DNA from: CAYRFE01 sp964539615
Lineage (GTDB): Bacteria > Macinerneyibacteriota > Macinerneyibacteria > Macinerneyibacteriales > CAYRFE01
Direction: 5' to 3'
Length of the DNA: 17,053 nucleotides
Assembly: GCA_964539615.1 (NCBI GenBank)
Contig: CAZIJP010000049.1
Location: 1-17,053, forward strand
Shown: positions 1 through 7,112 of the stretch, one piece after another
How positions within the stretch are numbered: the stretch's first letter is position 1
How the letters are laid out: each line of letters begins with the position of its first letter
Position numbers and translations under genes: made by a program
The notes under the pieces: generated by a model
What the model saw: only the letters and a program-made list of their open reading frames with translations
Database searches by the model: none
What the model was told of the DNA's origin: nothing

Positions 1-2
1 AC

Positions 3-935
3 GGTGATTTTCGCACATATGTGATTGATTACGGCAGTGATATTTTTGCCCAGTTCTGGAAAAAGATGAACTATGATTATGTGTTCAATCTATCTGCTTT
101 GAAACATGTCCGCAGCGAGAAAGATATGTTTTCACTATACCGCATGCTTGATGTGAATGTATTCCATAACCATCGAATACTCACCGAATTTGAAACGGGT
201 CATATGAAAAAGATGTTTTGCGTATCTACCGATAAAGCGGCTAATCCAGCCAACATCATGGGAGCTACAAAGCGTCTGTTGGAATTACTTTTGCAATCAT
301 ACAGCGATGCCGTGCCGTATTCATCTGCACGCTTTGCAAATGTGGCCTTTTCAGACGGCAGCTTGTTGCACGGGTTTGAACAACGTATGAAAAAACATCA
401 GCCTATCGCCGCACCGTCTGATGTGAAGCGGTATTTCTTTACGCCTGAAGAAGCGGGTTTGCTGTGTGTGTTCTCGGCATTACTGGGAGAGAACAGGGAT
501 ATTTACTTCCCGAAATTGGATGAATCGAAAGACCTTCTGACCTTCCGGGAGATCGCAGTCCGGTATATTCACGCTATGGGCTATGAACCATATGAATGTT
601 CTACGGAAGATGAAGCACGCGGAAAAGCCCATGAGCTTATTGCACAAAAAAAATGGCCGTGTTTTTTCTTTACTTCAGATACAACGGGTGAAAAACCGTA
701 TGAGGAATTCTTCACACCGCAGGAGACGGTGGATATGGCTACGTATCACGATATCGGCGTGGTGAAAAATGAACGCCCCACAAATTCAAAAGATATTCAA
801 ACGTTCATTGCCGATCTCAAACAACGTCGAAACGCTTTAGATCTGGAGAAAAGCGAATTAGTATCTCTTTTGCAACAAGTAATACCGGAATTCGAACATG
901 AAGAAAAAGATAAGAATTTGGATCAGAAGATGTGA
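3..935 (+). CDS. CapD/WbpM-type nucleotide-sugar 4,6-dehydratase or epimerase (SDR superfamily), 5'-truncated
   Basis: The reading frame is open to the left edge (codons for GDFRTYVIDYGSD start at base 3), so the N-terminal NAD-binding glycine motif lies outside the window. The GTG at 21 is an internal Val, not a start. The visible part contains FNLSALKHV, equivalent to the AAxKHVP segment of the family. It also contains STDKAANPANIMGATKR, the polysaccharide-biosynthesis (CapD, PF02719) active-site region. As in WbpM-like members, Met stands where classical SDRs have the catalytic Tyr, while the Lys of the xxxK pair is kept. Later SDVKRYFFTPEEA matches the family's 'RYFMTIPEA' element. Enzymes of this group make 4-keto-6-deoxy-HexNAc nucleotides or epimerise them for O-antigen or capsule; the exact substrate cannot be read here. 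The C-terminus is charged and helical. The gene leads the glycan operon and ends 4 bases before the next start. Confidence 0.82.
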   Translation, partial: GDFRTYVIDYGSDIFAQFWKKMNYDYVFNLSALKHVRSEKDMFSLYRMLDVNVFHNHRILTEFETGHMKKMFCVSTDKAANPANIMGATKRLLELLLQSYSDAVPYSSARFANVAFSDGSLLHGFEQRMKKHQPIAAPSDVKRYFFTPEEAGLLCVFSALLGENRDIYFPKLDESKDLLTFREIAVRYIHAMGYEPYECSTEDEARGKAHELIAQKKWPCFFFTSDTTGEKPYEEFFTPQETVDMATYHDIGVVKNERPTNSKDIQTFIADLKQRRNALDLEKSELVSLLQQVIPEFEHEEKDKNLDQKM

Positions 936-939
936 TGCA

Positions 940-1626
940 ATGAAGCGTATACTTGATATTTTTATAGCATTACTTGTAATTGTTCTTTTTTTACCATGTG
1001 GGTTGATCATTGCTGTTGTGCTGAAATGTACGGGTGAAGGTGAGATATTTTACTGTCAGGACCGTGTCGGGAAAGGGCAGAAAATATTCAAGATATTCAA
1101 GTTTGCTACGATGCTGAAAGCAAGCCCTTCACTGGGCGCGGGCACGATCACGGTCAAAAATGATCCGCGTATCCTTCCGATGGGGCATTTCTTGAGAAAA
1201 ACAAAGTTAAACGAATTTCCGCAGTTTTTAAATGTGCTCATCGGCACGATGAGTATGGTCGGGCCGCGTCCTATGACACCTAAAAATTTCAGTTATTATT
1301 CAGAAGCAGATAAAAATATCATTGGATCACTGACACCCGGTATTACGGGATTAGGCTCCATCTATTTTCGTGACGAGGAGCAATTACTTGCTGATAAAAC
1401 GATAGATGAGAACATCAATTATTATAAAGATCATATTGCGCCGGTTAAAGCACAACTTGAGGGATGGTATCACGAAAAACGGAATGTGTTTTTGGATATA
1501 AAGATCCTGTGGATGACCTTCATTGCGGTCATTGCTCCCCGAAGCGCTTTGGTCAATAACTTCTGTAATGCGGTGTTGCAACAAAAAGGCCATTCTCACG
1601 GTGATACAAGAAAAGGGAGTGAATAA
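940..1626 (+). CDS. Polyprenyl-phosphate sugar-1-phosphate transferase (bacterial sugar transferase family)
   Basis: This is a 228-aa monotopic membrane enzyme predicted to move a sugar-1-phosphate from a nucleotide sugar to undecaprenyl phosphate, the first membrane step of O-antigen or exopolysaccharide assembly. The N-terminus MKRILDIFIALLVIVLF is the usual family opening: basic residues followed by one hydrophobic re-entrant helix. Then come QDRVGKGQ, FKFATM (family KFRTM), LRKTKLNEFPQ (residues 85-95, including the acidic catalytic region) and SMVGPRP (105-111). PGITGLGSIYFRDEE (133-147) is typical of one subgroup. In the catalytic pair the first residue is Asn91 rather than Asp, followed by Glu92. 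I start at the ATG at 940. An in-frame ATG at 898 would add 14 basic residues and overlap the upstream gene, and 940 fits the family N-terminus better. It abuts rmlA directly. Confidence 0.9.
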   Translation: MKRILDIFIALLVIVLFLPCGLIIAVVLKCTGEGEIFYCQDRVGKGQKIFKIFKFATMLKASPSLGAGTITVKNDPRILPMGHFLRKTKLNEFPQFLNVLIGTMSMVGPRPMTPKNFSYYSEADKNIIGSLTPGITGLGSIYFRDEEQLLADKTIDENINYYKDHIAPVKAQLEGWYHEKRNVFLDIKILWMTFIAVIAPRSALVNNFCNAVLQQKGHSHGDTRKGSE

Positions 1627-2493
1627 GTGAAAGGCATACTATTGGCAGGAGGCGCAGGGCGCAGGCTCTATCCCATCACACAGGTCATGTGTAAACAGCT
1701 GTTACCGATCTATGACAAACCGATGATCTATTATCCGTTATCTACATTGATGTTTGCCGGGATACGGGATATTCTATTGATCTCCACACCGGATGATCTG
1801 CCGAAATTTAAATCGCTTTTCGGTGACGGGAGCCATATTGGCCTCTCCATATCATATGCCGAGCAGGATGAACCCCGCGGTATCGCTGATGCGTTTCGGA
1901 TCGGCGCTGAATTTATCGGTCACGATCCTGTATGTCTTATATTAGGAGATAATATTTTTTACGGACACGGATTGACCGACATTCTTCAAAAAGCGGCAGC
2001 GCTTACAACGGGAGCGCGTGTTTTCGGTTATTACGTGCGGGATCCCGAGCGGTACGGCGTTGTAGAATTCGATGATCGCTGTAATGTTATTTCACTTGAA
2101 GAAAAGCCGAGAACACCCCGTTCGAATTATGCCGTTGCCGGTCTATATTTTTATGATAATTCAGTTGTTGCTATTGCACAAACATTGAAGCCGTCGCAAC
2201 GTGGCGAGCTTGAGATCACCGATGTGAACAAACACTATTTGCATAACAACGATTTCTCGGTAGAAATACTCGGGCGAGGTATCGCTTGGCTGGATACCGG
2301 CACCCATGCTTCGATGGCCGACGCTACCCAATATATAAAGACCATTGAAGACCGGCAAGGTTTGAAGATCGCCTGTATCGAAGAGATCGCCTATAAGATG
2401 GGATATATCACACAGGCACAATTGACCGCATTGGCACAGCAGAAGTTGGGTTCCGGATACGGAGAATACCTGCTTCGGGTTGCAAAGGAGTAG
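1627..2493 (+). CDS. rmlA: Glucose-1-phosphate thymidylyltransferase
   Basis: This 288-aa cytoplasmic enzyme makes dTDP-glucose from dTTP and glucose-1-phosphate, the first step to dTDP-L-rhamnose. The length equals that of the family. The nucleotide-binding signature is GGAGRRLYPIT (residues 8-18), followed by KQLLPIYDKPMIYYPLSTLM and ILLISTP. EQDEPRGIADAF and LILGDNIFYG give the sugar- and metal-binding elements, and LEEKP and GIAWLDTGTH the C-terminal signatures. The residue after GGAG is Arg, where Thr or Ser is usual, while Arg13 and Lys23 are kept. The GTG start follows the upstream stop TAA with no gap and has GGGAG ahead of it. It is the first of four consecutive rml genes, so the assignment does not rest on homology alone. 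Confidence 0.96.
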   Translation: MKGILLAGGAGRRLYPITQVMCKQLLPIYDKPMIYYPLSTLMFAGIRDILLISTPDDLPKFKSLFGDGSHIGLSISYAEQDEPRGIADAFRIGAEFIGHDPVCLILGDNIFYGHGLTDILQKAAALTTGARVFGYYVRDPERYGVVEFDDRCNVISLEEKPRTPRSNYAVAGLYFYDNSVVAIAQTLKPSQRGELEITDVNKHYLHNNDFSVEILGRGIAWLDTGTHASMADATQYIKTIEDRQGLKIACIEEIAYKMGYITQAQLTALAQQKLGSGYGEYLLRVAKE

Positions 2494-2494
2494 T

Positions 2495-3043
2495 ATGCCG
2501 TTTGAATTTATACGCTGTTCACTGCCTGAAGTTATCCTCATTGAGACACAATTATTTTCAGATACCAGAGGTTTTTTTACGGAAGAATACAAGCGGTCTG
2601 ATTTTATAGCGCAGGGGATCTCAGATACCTTCGCTCAAGATAATCATTCATATTCCTATAGTAATGTTCTCAGAGGATTACATTTTCAACTGCCGCCATT
2701 TGCCCAGGCGAAGTTGGTGCGTGTCGTCAAGGGTGCAATTTGGGATGTGGCAGTAGATATCCGCAGGTCATCCCCGAATTTCGGGAAATGGGTGGCTGAA
2801 GAGTTGAGCGCAGAAAACAGAAAAATGCTGTATATACCCGAGGGCTTTGCTCATGGTTTTTGCGTGCTGGGAAAAGAAGCTGAACTTATGTATAAATGCA
2901 GCCGTGAATTTTCATCGGCGCATAACGCCGGTATCCGCTGGGATGATCCCGATATCGCCGTTGGGTGGCCGATCACCACGCCGATCATTTCCGAGCAAGA
3001 CGCAAGGTTGCCGTTGTTTCGCGATGCAAAGGTGTTTGATTGA
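2495..3043 (+). CDS. rmlC: dTDP-4-dehydrorhamnose 3,5-epimerase
   Basis: This 182-aa cupin enzyme epimerises C3 and C5 of dTDP-4-keto-6-deoxyglucose, the third step in dTDP-L-rhamnose synthesis. Visible signatures are GFFTE (26-30), QDNHSYS, LRGLHFQ with the catalytic His63, KLVRVVKG with Lys73, DVAVDIR (84-90), YIPEGFAHGF (113-122) and YKCS with Tyr133. The C-terminal element is GIRWDDPDIAVGWP (146-159). His63, Lys73 and Tyr133 fall at the positions known from Salmonella RmlC. The ATG at 2495 is chosen because AAAGGAG (2484-2490) sits 4 bases ahead, while the open frame before it (from a TTG at 2480) overlaps rmlA and adds only five residues. It ends in a TGATG overlap with rmlD. Confidence 0.96.
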   Translation: MPFEFIRCSLPEVILIETQLFSDTRGFFTEEYKRSDFIAQGISDTFAQDNHSYSYSNVLRGLHFQLPPFAQAKLVRVVKGAIWDVAVDIRRSSPNFGKWVAEELSAENRKMLYIPEGFAHGFCVLGKEAELMYKCSREFSSAHNAGIRWDDPDIAVGWPITTPIISEQDARLPLFRDAKVFD

Positions 3044-3924
3044 TGCATACGGTATGGATCATCGGCGCCGACGGATTACTCGGTAAAGAATTGCAGGAGG
3101 CGTGTAAGCGTTTTGATTGGACGGTGTATTGTACCGACAAAGAAACAGATATCGGCAATATCGATGCGCTTAGAGCGTATGCCGTGGATAAAAAAATCGA
3201 TCATATTGTCAATTGTGCCGCATATACGAATGTCGATAAAGCTGAGAGCGAGCCGGATGCCTCCCGTTACGTTAATAGTATTGGCGCGGGTAATGTTGCG
3301 CTGGTAGCTGCCGAAAAGAAAGCGGTGCTTATCCATATCTCCACGGACTTTGTCTTTAACGGTTCAGTAAACGCCCCCTATGACGAAACGTCCGAACCAT
3401 CGCCGTGTAATGTTTACGGCATGTCCAAGCTGGAAGGTGAGATCGCAGTTTGTCGAACTTGCGCGGAGTATTTCATCATTCGTACCGCATGGCTTTTCGG
3501 CCGATATGGCGATAATTTTGTAACCGCAATGCTCGATCGATTCCTGCAAAAAAAGGATACACAGGTTGTGGCCGATCAATTCGGAAGCCCGACCTATGCG
3601 GCCGATCTGGCTGAAGCAGTTTGTGCCATGATCACGAGCAATAGCACAGAGTTCGGCATATATCATTTCGTCAATGAAGGAATAGCCAGCCGTTATGAAT
3701 TTGCCAATGCGGTCTTTTTTTATGCGCAACGCGCCGAGTTATTGGAATCTCGGGTCGCGATCAAGCCGGTAAGCTCGGAAGATTACGGTATGAAGGCCAA
3801 GCGCCCCGCATATTCGGCATTATCAACTGAAAAGTATAAGACGGTGTTCCATCATGTCATTTTACCCTGGCAGGATGCATTGGAGCGATTTATAACCACT
3901 CTAACGGTGAAAGGAAATTCATGA
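3043..3924 (+). CDS. rmlD: dTDP-4-dehydrorhamnose reductase
   Basis: This 293-aa SDR-superfamily enzyme reduces dTDP-4-keto-L-rhamnose to dTDP-L-rhamnose with NAD(P)H, the last step of the pathway. It shows the Rossmann motif GADGLLG (8-14) and the aspartate-rich VNCAAYTNVDKAE segment. It also has HISTDFVFNG (98-107), the catalytic YGMSK (Tyr125, Lys129) and RTAWLFG. QFGSPTYAADLAEAV is the family's C-terminal signature. The length is normal (about 290-300). The start ATG overlaps the rmlC stop by one base (TGATG), implying translational coupling. A TTG three bases upstream is in frame but less likely. The end overlaps rmlB by ATGA. Confidence 0.96.
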   Translation: MHTVWIIGADGLLGKELQEACKRFDWTVYCTDKETDIGNIDALRAYAVDKKIDHIVNCAAYTNVDKAESEPDASRYVNSIGAGNVALVAAEKKAVLIHISTDFVFNGSVNAPYDETSEPSPCNVYGMSKLEGEIAVCRTCAEYFIIRTAWLFGRYGDNFVTAMLDRFLQKKDTQVVADQFGSPTYAADLAEAVCAMITSNSTEFGIYHFVNEGIASRYEFANAVFFYAQRAELLESRVAIKPVSSEDYGMKAKRPAYSALSTEKYKTVFHHVILPWQDALERFITTLTVKGNS

Positions 3925-4937
3925 GGCCTTGCACATCGATACTGGTGACCGGCGGAGCGGGGTTCATAGGGTCCAATTTCATACGGTTTCTTTTTTCGCA
4001 AGAGGATTTTACGGGAACCGTTATCAATATTGACAAACTTACTTATGCCGGGAATAGAAACAACAATGATGATATTGAACAACGATACGGTCAGTCAGGA
4101 CGGTATTATTTTTATCATAAGGATATATCCGATTATTCTTCTCTGGATCATATCATCAACGATCATGCCGTAGATACGGTGATCCATTTTGCAGCCGAGA
4201 CCCATGTTGACAGGTCGATCTTCGGCCCGCATGATTTTATTCAAACCAATATCGTCGGTACGTTTACATTGCTTGAGGTGGCGAGAAAAGTTCATGTGTC
4301 CGGGCGAAAGTTACACTTTCATCATATTTCAACCGATGAAGTGTACGGCTCCCTTGTTGATAACGGATATTTTTCCGAATCAACGCCGTATGCGCCCCGA
4401 AATCCGTATTCGGCATCTAAAGCCTCAGCCGATCATTTGGTCGCAAGTTATTTTCACACCTACGGTTTGCCGATTACCATATCGCACAGCAGCAACAATT
4501 ACGGCCCCTATCAATATCCGGAAAAATTGATCCCGTTGATGATATATTCAATGCTTAACGGGAAACCGTTACCGGTCTACGGTGACGGGAAACAAATCCG
4601 AGATTGGCTTCATGTGGATGATCACAACAGAGCTGTTTGGGCGATCATACAAAAAGGGACAGACGGGGAAGTTTTTAATATTGGAGCGGAGACAGAGATT
4701 GAAAATATTGTTCTTGTTAAAACCTTATGTCAGTTGGTGGCTCACTATACAGGAAAACCGGATAAAAAATACCTTTCGTTGATCACACATGTGGCCGACA
4801 GGGCAGGGCATGACCGGCGGTATGCAATGGATGCGAGTAAATTGAGAGACAGATTGAAATGGGAGCCGAAAGTTGAATTTAAAGCCGGATTGGCTTCTAC
4901 GGTTAGATGGTATATCGAGCATCAAGAAAAGATGTGA
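3921..4937 (+). CDS. rmlB: dTDP-glucose 4,6-dehydratase
   Basis: This 338-aa extended-SDR enzyme converts dTDP-glucose to dTDP-4-keto-6-deoxyglucose, the second pathway step. The N-terminus carries LVTGGAGFIGSNF (8-20) for NAD binding and INIDKLTYAGN. HFAAETHVDRSI (89-100) follows, then the catalytic Thr138-Asp139-Glu140 triplet in STDEVYG. The active-site YSASK has Tyr163 and Lys167. NNYGPYQYPEKLIPL and YGDGKQIRDWLHVDDH are the family's dTDP-sugar-binding elements. The length is close to the usual 340-360. It starts in an ATGA overlap with rmlD, with GAAAGGA just upstream. It is the last gene of the glycan operon; the order A-C-D-B differs from the common B-D-A-C layout. Confidence 0.97.
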   Translation: MRPCTSILVTGGAGFIGSNFIRFLFSQEDFTGTVINIDKLTYAGNRNNNDDIEQRYGQSGRYYFYHKDISDYSSLDHIINDHAVDTVIHFAAETHVDRSIFGPHDFIQTNIVGTFTLLEVARKVHVSGRKLHFHHISTDEVYGSLVDNGYFSESTPYAPRNPYSASKASADHLVASYFHTYGLPITISHSSNNYGPYQYPEKLIPLMIYSMLNGKPLPVYGDGKQIRDWLHVDDHNRAVWAIIQKGTDGEVFNIGAETEIENIVLVKTLCQLVAHYTGKPDKKYLSLITHVADRAGHDRRYAMDASKLRDRLKWEPKVEFKAGLASTVRWYIEHQEKM

Positions 4938-5014
4938 CGTTGCGTGGTAAGAAACAAATCAGGAGTAGTGTACTATACAGCACATGACATTATTTGTCGT
5001 TAATATTGTAAAAA

Positions 5015-5040
5015 AATAAACTTTTGGTTTATTGCTTTTT
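5015..5040 (+). terminator. Weak AT-rich intrinsic terminator candidate after the rml operon
   Basis: AATAAAC (5015-5021) and GTTTATT (5027-5033) form a 7-bp stem around a TTTTG loop. CTTTTT follows at 5035-5040. The stem has only one G:C pair, so it is weak. Position 78 bases after the rmlB stop is reasonable for operon-end termination. It overlaps the proposed -35 of the next gene, so at most one of the two readings is likely fully right. Confidence 0.35.
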
Positions 5041-5059
5041 GAAAAATTACCTCTATTAT
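5032..5059 (+). promoter_or_regulatory. Candidate sigma70-type promoter for the PAS-LuxR regulator
   Basis: TTGCTT (5032-5037) and TATTAT (5054-5059) are separated by 16 bases in an AT-rich stretch that is otherwise non-coding. They lie about 94 bases ahead of the regulator's start codon. The match is moderate (4/6 for the -35, 5/6 for the -10). The shared T-rich sequence with the hairpin above weakens the call. Confidence 0.35.
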
Positions 5060-5081
5060 ATTCGAAGTGTGTGATTCAGTA

Positions 5082-5097
5082 TCGTTATAAGTAACGA
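5082..5097. repeat. Small perfect inverted repeat in the regulator leader
   Basis: TCGTTA (5082-5087) and TAACGA (5092-5097) are exact reverse complements around TAAG. The repeat lies about 20 bases downstream of the candidate -10 and 55 bases before the start codon. It could be an operator for autoregulation or a short mRNA hairpin. Six-base arms can occur by chance. Confidence 0.3.
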
Positions 5098-5112
5098 AAA
5101 GAGGCGCAACGA

Positions 5113-5175
5113 ATGGATGTTCTAACGTATCATTGTTTGAAGGAAGGTATTAATGTCAGATTTGTCCACCAATAA
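5113..5175 (+). CDS. Possible 20-codon leader ORF overlapping the regulator start
   Basis: An ATG at 5113, with AGAGG (5099-5103) 9 bases upstream, opens a frame of 20 codons (MDVLTYHCLKEGINVRFVHQ). It ends at TAA 5173-5175, 20 bases inside the main gene in another frame. It contains no run of one amino acid that would suggest classical attenuation. The main gene has its own better site (AAGGAAGG). It may be a translated leader affecting expression of the downstream gene, or chance. I cannot separate these by eye. Confidence 0.2.
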   Translation: MDVLTYHCLKEGINVRFVHQ

Positions 5176-7018
5176 TGCCGAGAATTTTAACAACGATCAA
5201 AAAACCGAGCGCATCGTATGTGAATTTAAAAAAGTAAACGATATTCCGGGAAGAGCTTTTGCACGATATAAAGTGTTATATAATTATGAATGTGAAGCGA
5301 TTGATTTTAAGATAGTCGAGTTAAACGAAGCATATGCCGCAATTATGGGATGGGAGATGAATGCTGCCGTCGGGTTACTTTTATCCTCACTAATCGCGGA
5401 TGCTTCAGAGGATGAATTGATCTCAAAAGTATTTCATATGATCCAAAAAAACCCGACAAGTGTTTTTGAATTTCATATATCTCCAAGCGACCGATGGTAT
5501 CGGTTCGCCGGATATTTTATTGGGCAGGAAGAGTATGTGCATATTTTTAATGATGTGACCGAGAGGCGAAATGCCGAAACAAAACTGCTGAGTAGCGAAA
5601 TCAAATTTATTTCAATATTTAATTCTACCGGTGAAGCAATATTTCTCCATAATGCAGAAACCGGGAAGATCGTCGATGTGAATGATCGAATGTTGGAAAT
5701 GTTTGGATTTGATTCAAAAGATGAGGTTTTCAAGTGCACTTTTAGCGATATTAGTATCGTTGATTCAGAATTTAATGCAGAAAATGCCTTTGCACATGTA
5801 CATAAAGCCACTTCGGAAGATGTTGGTCCTTTTGAATGGCAATGTAAGAAAAAAAACGGGGATATTTTTTGGGTAGAAGTATCGATGAAATATTCACTTA
5901 TCGACGGGAACGGTATTGTCATTGCCGTCGTTCGAGATATAACCGAGCGCAAAAAGATCATGAAAGCGCTTTCGGAGAGCGAGAACAGATTTCGGCTGTT
6001 AGCTGAAAATGCCCGTGACATGATATTTCGCATGTCACTTCCTGATGCTAAGTATGAATATGTCAGTCCTGCATCATTTGAAATTTTAGGATATAGACCC
6101 GAAGAGATCTACAACGGAGGCGGCACAGTAAAAAATCTTATTCATCCCGAGTTTTCAGAGTGGCTTCAAGAACAGTGGAATAATTTGATGCAAGGGATCG
6201 TGCCATCGTTCTATGAATATAAGATCATACATAGATATGGACAAGTTCGATGGCTTCATCAACGAAATGTTTTGATACGTGATGATAAAGACCAGCCGAT
6301 CGCTATTGAGGGTATTGTGACCGATATTACCGAAATGAAAACTGCTGAAGAGATTTTGAAAGTAAATAAGGAATTGCTGCGTTTACAAAAAGAAAAATAT
6401 GAACGGCTTGTGTCTATGTTACCGGTGGTAGTATGCCAATGTGATGCAGAGTTTAACATAGAATATATGAACGCAACAGGAGGGAAACTATTCGGATGTG
6501 ACTCGGTCAAACAATGTTCACTACAATTGTTTTTCCCCCATAAAGAATTTGATAAGATCACTGCGAAAATCAAAACTCATATTCCGGGTACTATGCCGAT
6601 GCAATTACTGACCCAGTGTAAATCTACCGAGAATACCGTTATCGATGTGATCATGACGGTCAGCGCTTTTATAAAAAATAATGATTCCATGTATTATCTT
6701 ATTTCACTTATCCCGTTGTTGGATGTGATCGCCGATTCATTATTACCCGACAGTAAATTTTATTTACACTATGACCTGACAAGCAAAGAGAAAGTAATAA
6801 TCGAAATGTTGTTAAAGGGTTTTGGACGTAAGGAGATCCTTTCTGCGATGGATATCGCAGAAGGCACGCTAAAAAAACATCTGTTCAATATTTATCAGAA
6901 ATTACACATAACGAATATTGATTCCTTATTTGAGAAAGTTGCTGATTATATGTCTATTCATTATGAACGGGATTCTATGGCGTTCAGTATATTGAAATTC
7001 TTTCTCCACTCTAAATAA
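5153..7018 (+). CDS. Multi-PAS one-component sensor with LuxR-type DNA-binding domain
   Basis: This is a 621-aa predicted cytoplasmic transcription regulator with no signal peptide or transmembrane helix. Four consecutive PAS-like segments are visible. The first (about 35-140) ends HIFNDVTERRNAE and the second (about 148-268) ends AVVRDITERKK. The third (about 278-397) includes YVSPASFEILGY and ends GIVTDITEMK. The fourth (about 415-525) is more diverged. The ends of the first three carry the PAC-type D[IV]TE linker. The C-terminus (541-596) is a LuxR/GerE helix-turn-helix: LTSKEKVIIEMLLKGF, then TLKKHLFNIYQKLHI. There is no histidine kinase, GGDEF, EAL or receiver domain, so signal input and DNA binding lie in one chain. 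Ligands and targets are unknown. The start ATG has AAGGAAGG (5140-5147) upstream. Codon use looks more AT-rich than in the rml genes. It is downstream of the glycan operon but apparently in its own unit. Confidence 0.88.
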   Translation: MSDLSTNNAENFNNDQKTERIVCEFKKVNDIPGRAFARYKVLYNYECEAIDFKIVELNEAYAAIMGWEMNAAVGLLLSSLIADASEDELISKVFHMIQKNPTSVFEFHISPSDRWYRFAGYFIGQEEYVHIFNDVTERRNAETKLLSSEIKFISIFNSTGEAIFLHNAETGKIVDVNDRMLEMFGFDSKDEVFKCTFSDISIVDSEFNAENAFAHVHKATSEDVGPFEWQCKKKNGDIFWVEVSMKYSLIDGNGIVIAVVRDITERKKIMKALSESENRFRLLAENARDMIFRMSLPDAKYEYVSPASFEILGYRPEEIYNGGGTVKNLIHPEFSEWLQEQWNNLMQGIVPSFYEYKIIHRYGQVRWLHQRNVLIRDDKDQPIAIEGIVTDITEMKTAEEILKVNKELLRLQKEKYERLVSMLPVVVCQCDAEFNIEYMNATGGKLFGCDSVKQCSLQLFFPHKEFDKITAKIKTHIPGTMPMQLLTQCKSTENTVIDVIMTVSAFIKNNDSMYYLISLIPLLDVIADSLLPDSKFYLHYDLTSKEKVIIEMLLKGFGRKEILSAMDIAEGTLKKHLFNIYQKLHITNIDSLFEKVADYMSIHYERDSMAFSILKFFLHSK

Positions 7019-7033
7019 CTGTTTCTGGACGAT

Positions 7034-7055
7034 TGCGTTCGTTCATGAAAACGCA
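7034..7055 (+). terminator. Hairpin without a T-tract after the PAS-LuxR gene
   Basis: TGCGTT (7034-7039) and AACGCA (7050-7055) pair perfectly around a 10-base loop that itself contains the palindrome TTCATGAA. It lies 15 bases after the regulator's stop. No T-run follows, so it is not a canonical intrinsic terminator. It could protect the mRNA 3' end or act with Rho. Confidence 0.25.
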
Positions 7056-7072
7056 TATTGAATAAACCATCG

Positions 7073-7099
7073 AAAAAAAGGGGTACAGTATTGTGCCCC
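7073..7099 (-). terminator. Intrinsic terminator of the prolyl oligopeptidase gene
   Basis: Read on the minus strand, GGGGCACA and TGTACCCC form an 8-bp stem (one G-U pair) with loop ATAC, followed immediately by seven T (7079 to 7073). The hairpin begins 13 bases after the TAG stop of the minus-strand peptidase gene. The run of T is on the minus strand only, so it terminates leftward transcription. Confidence 0.85.
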
Positions 7100-7112
7100 G
7101 TGTCGAAATTGA

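Noticed and set aside
898..939. Upstream ATG at 898 for the sugar transferase
   Set aside because: It would add 14 basic residues not typical of the family and overlap the preceding gene by 38 bases. The ATG at 940 gives the classic KRILDIF opening.
1198..1230. Asn instead of Asp in the catalytic pair of the sugar transferase (Asn91-Glu92)
   Set aside because: From memory, K-(I/L)-N-E-(L/F)-P-Q is common in the subgroup that also has PGITGLGS-x-FRDEE, so I do not read it as loss of function.
5473..6033. 186-codon open frame antisense to the PAS-LuxR gene
   Set aside because: It mirrors a well-supported gene, its translation shows no recognisable domain, and no promoter or ribosome site supports it.
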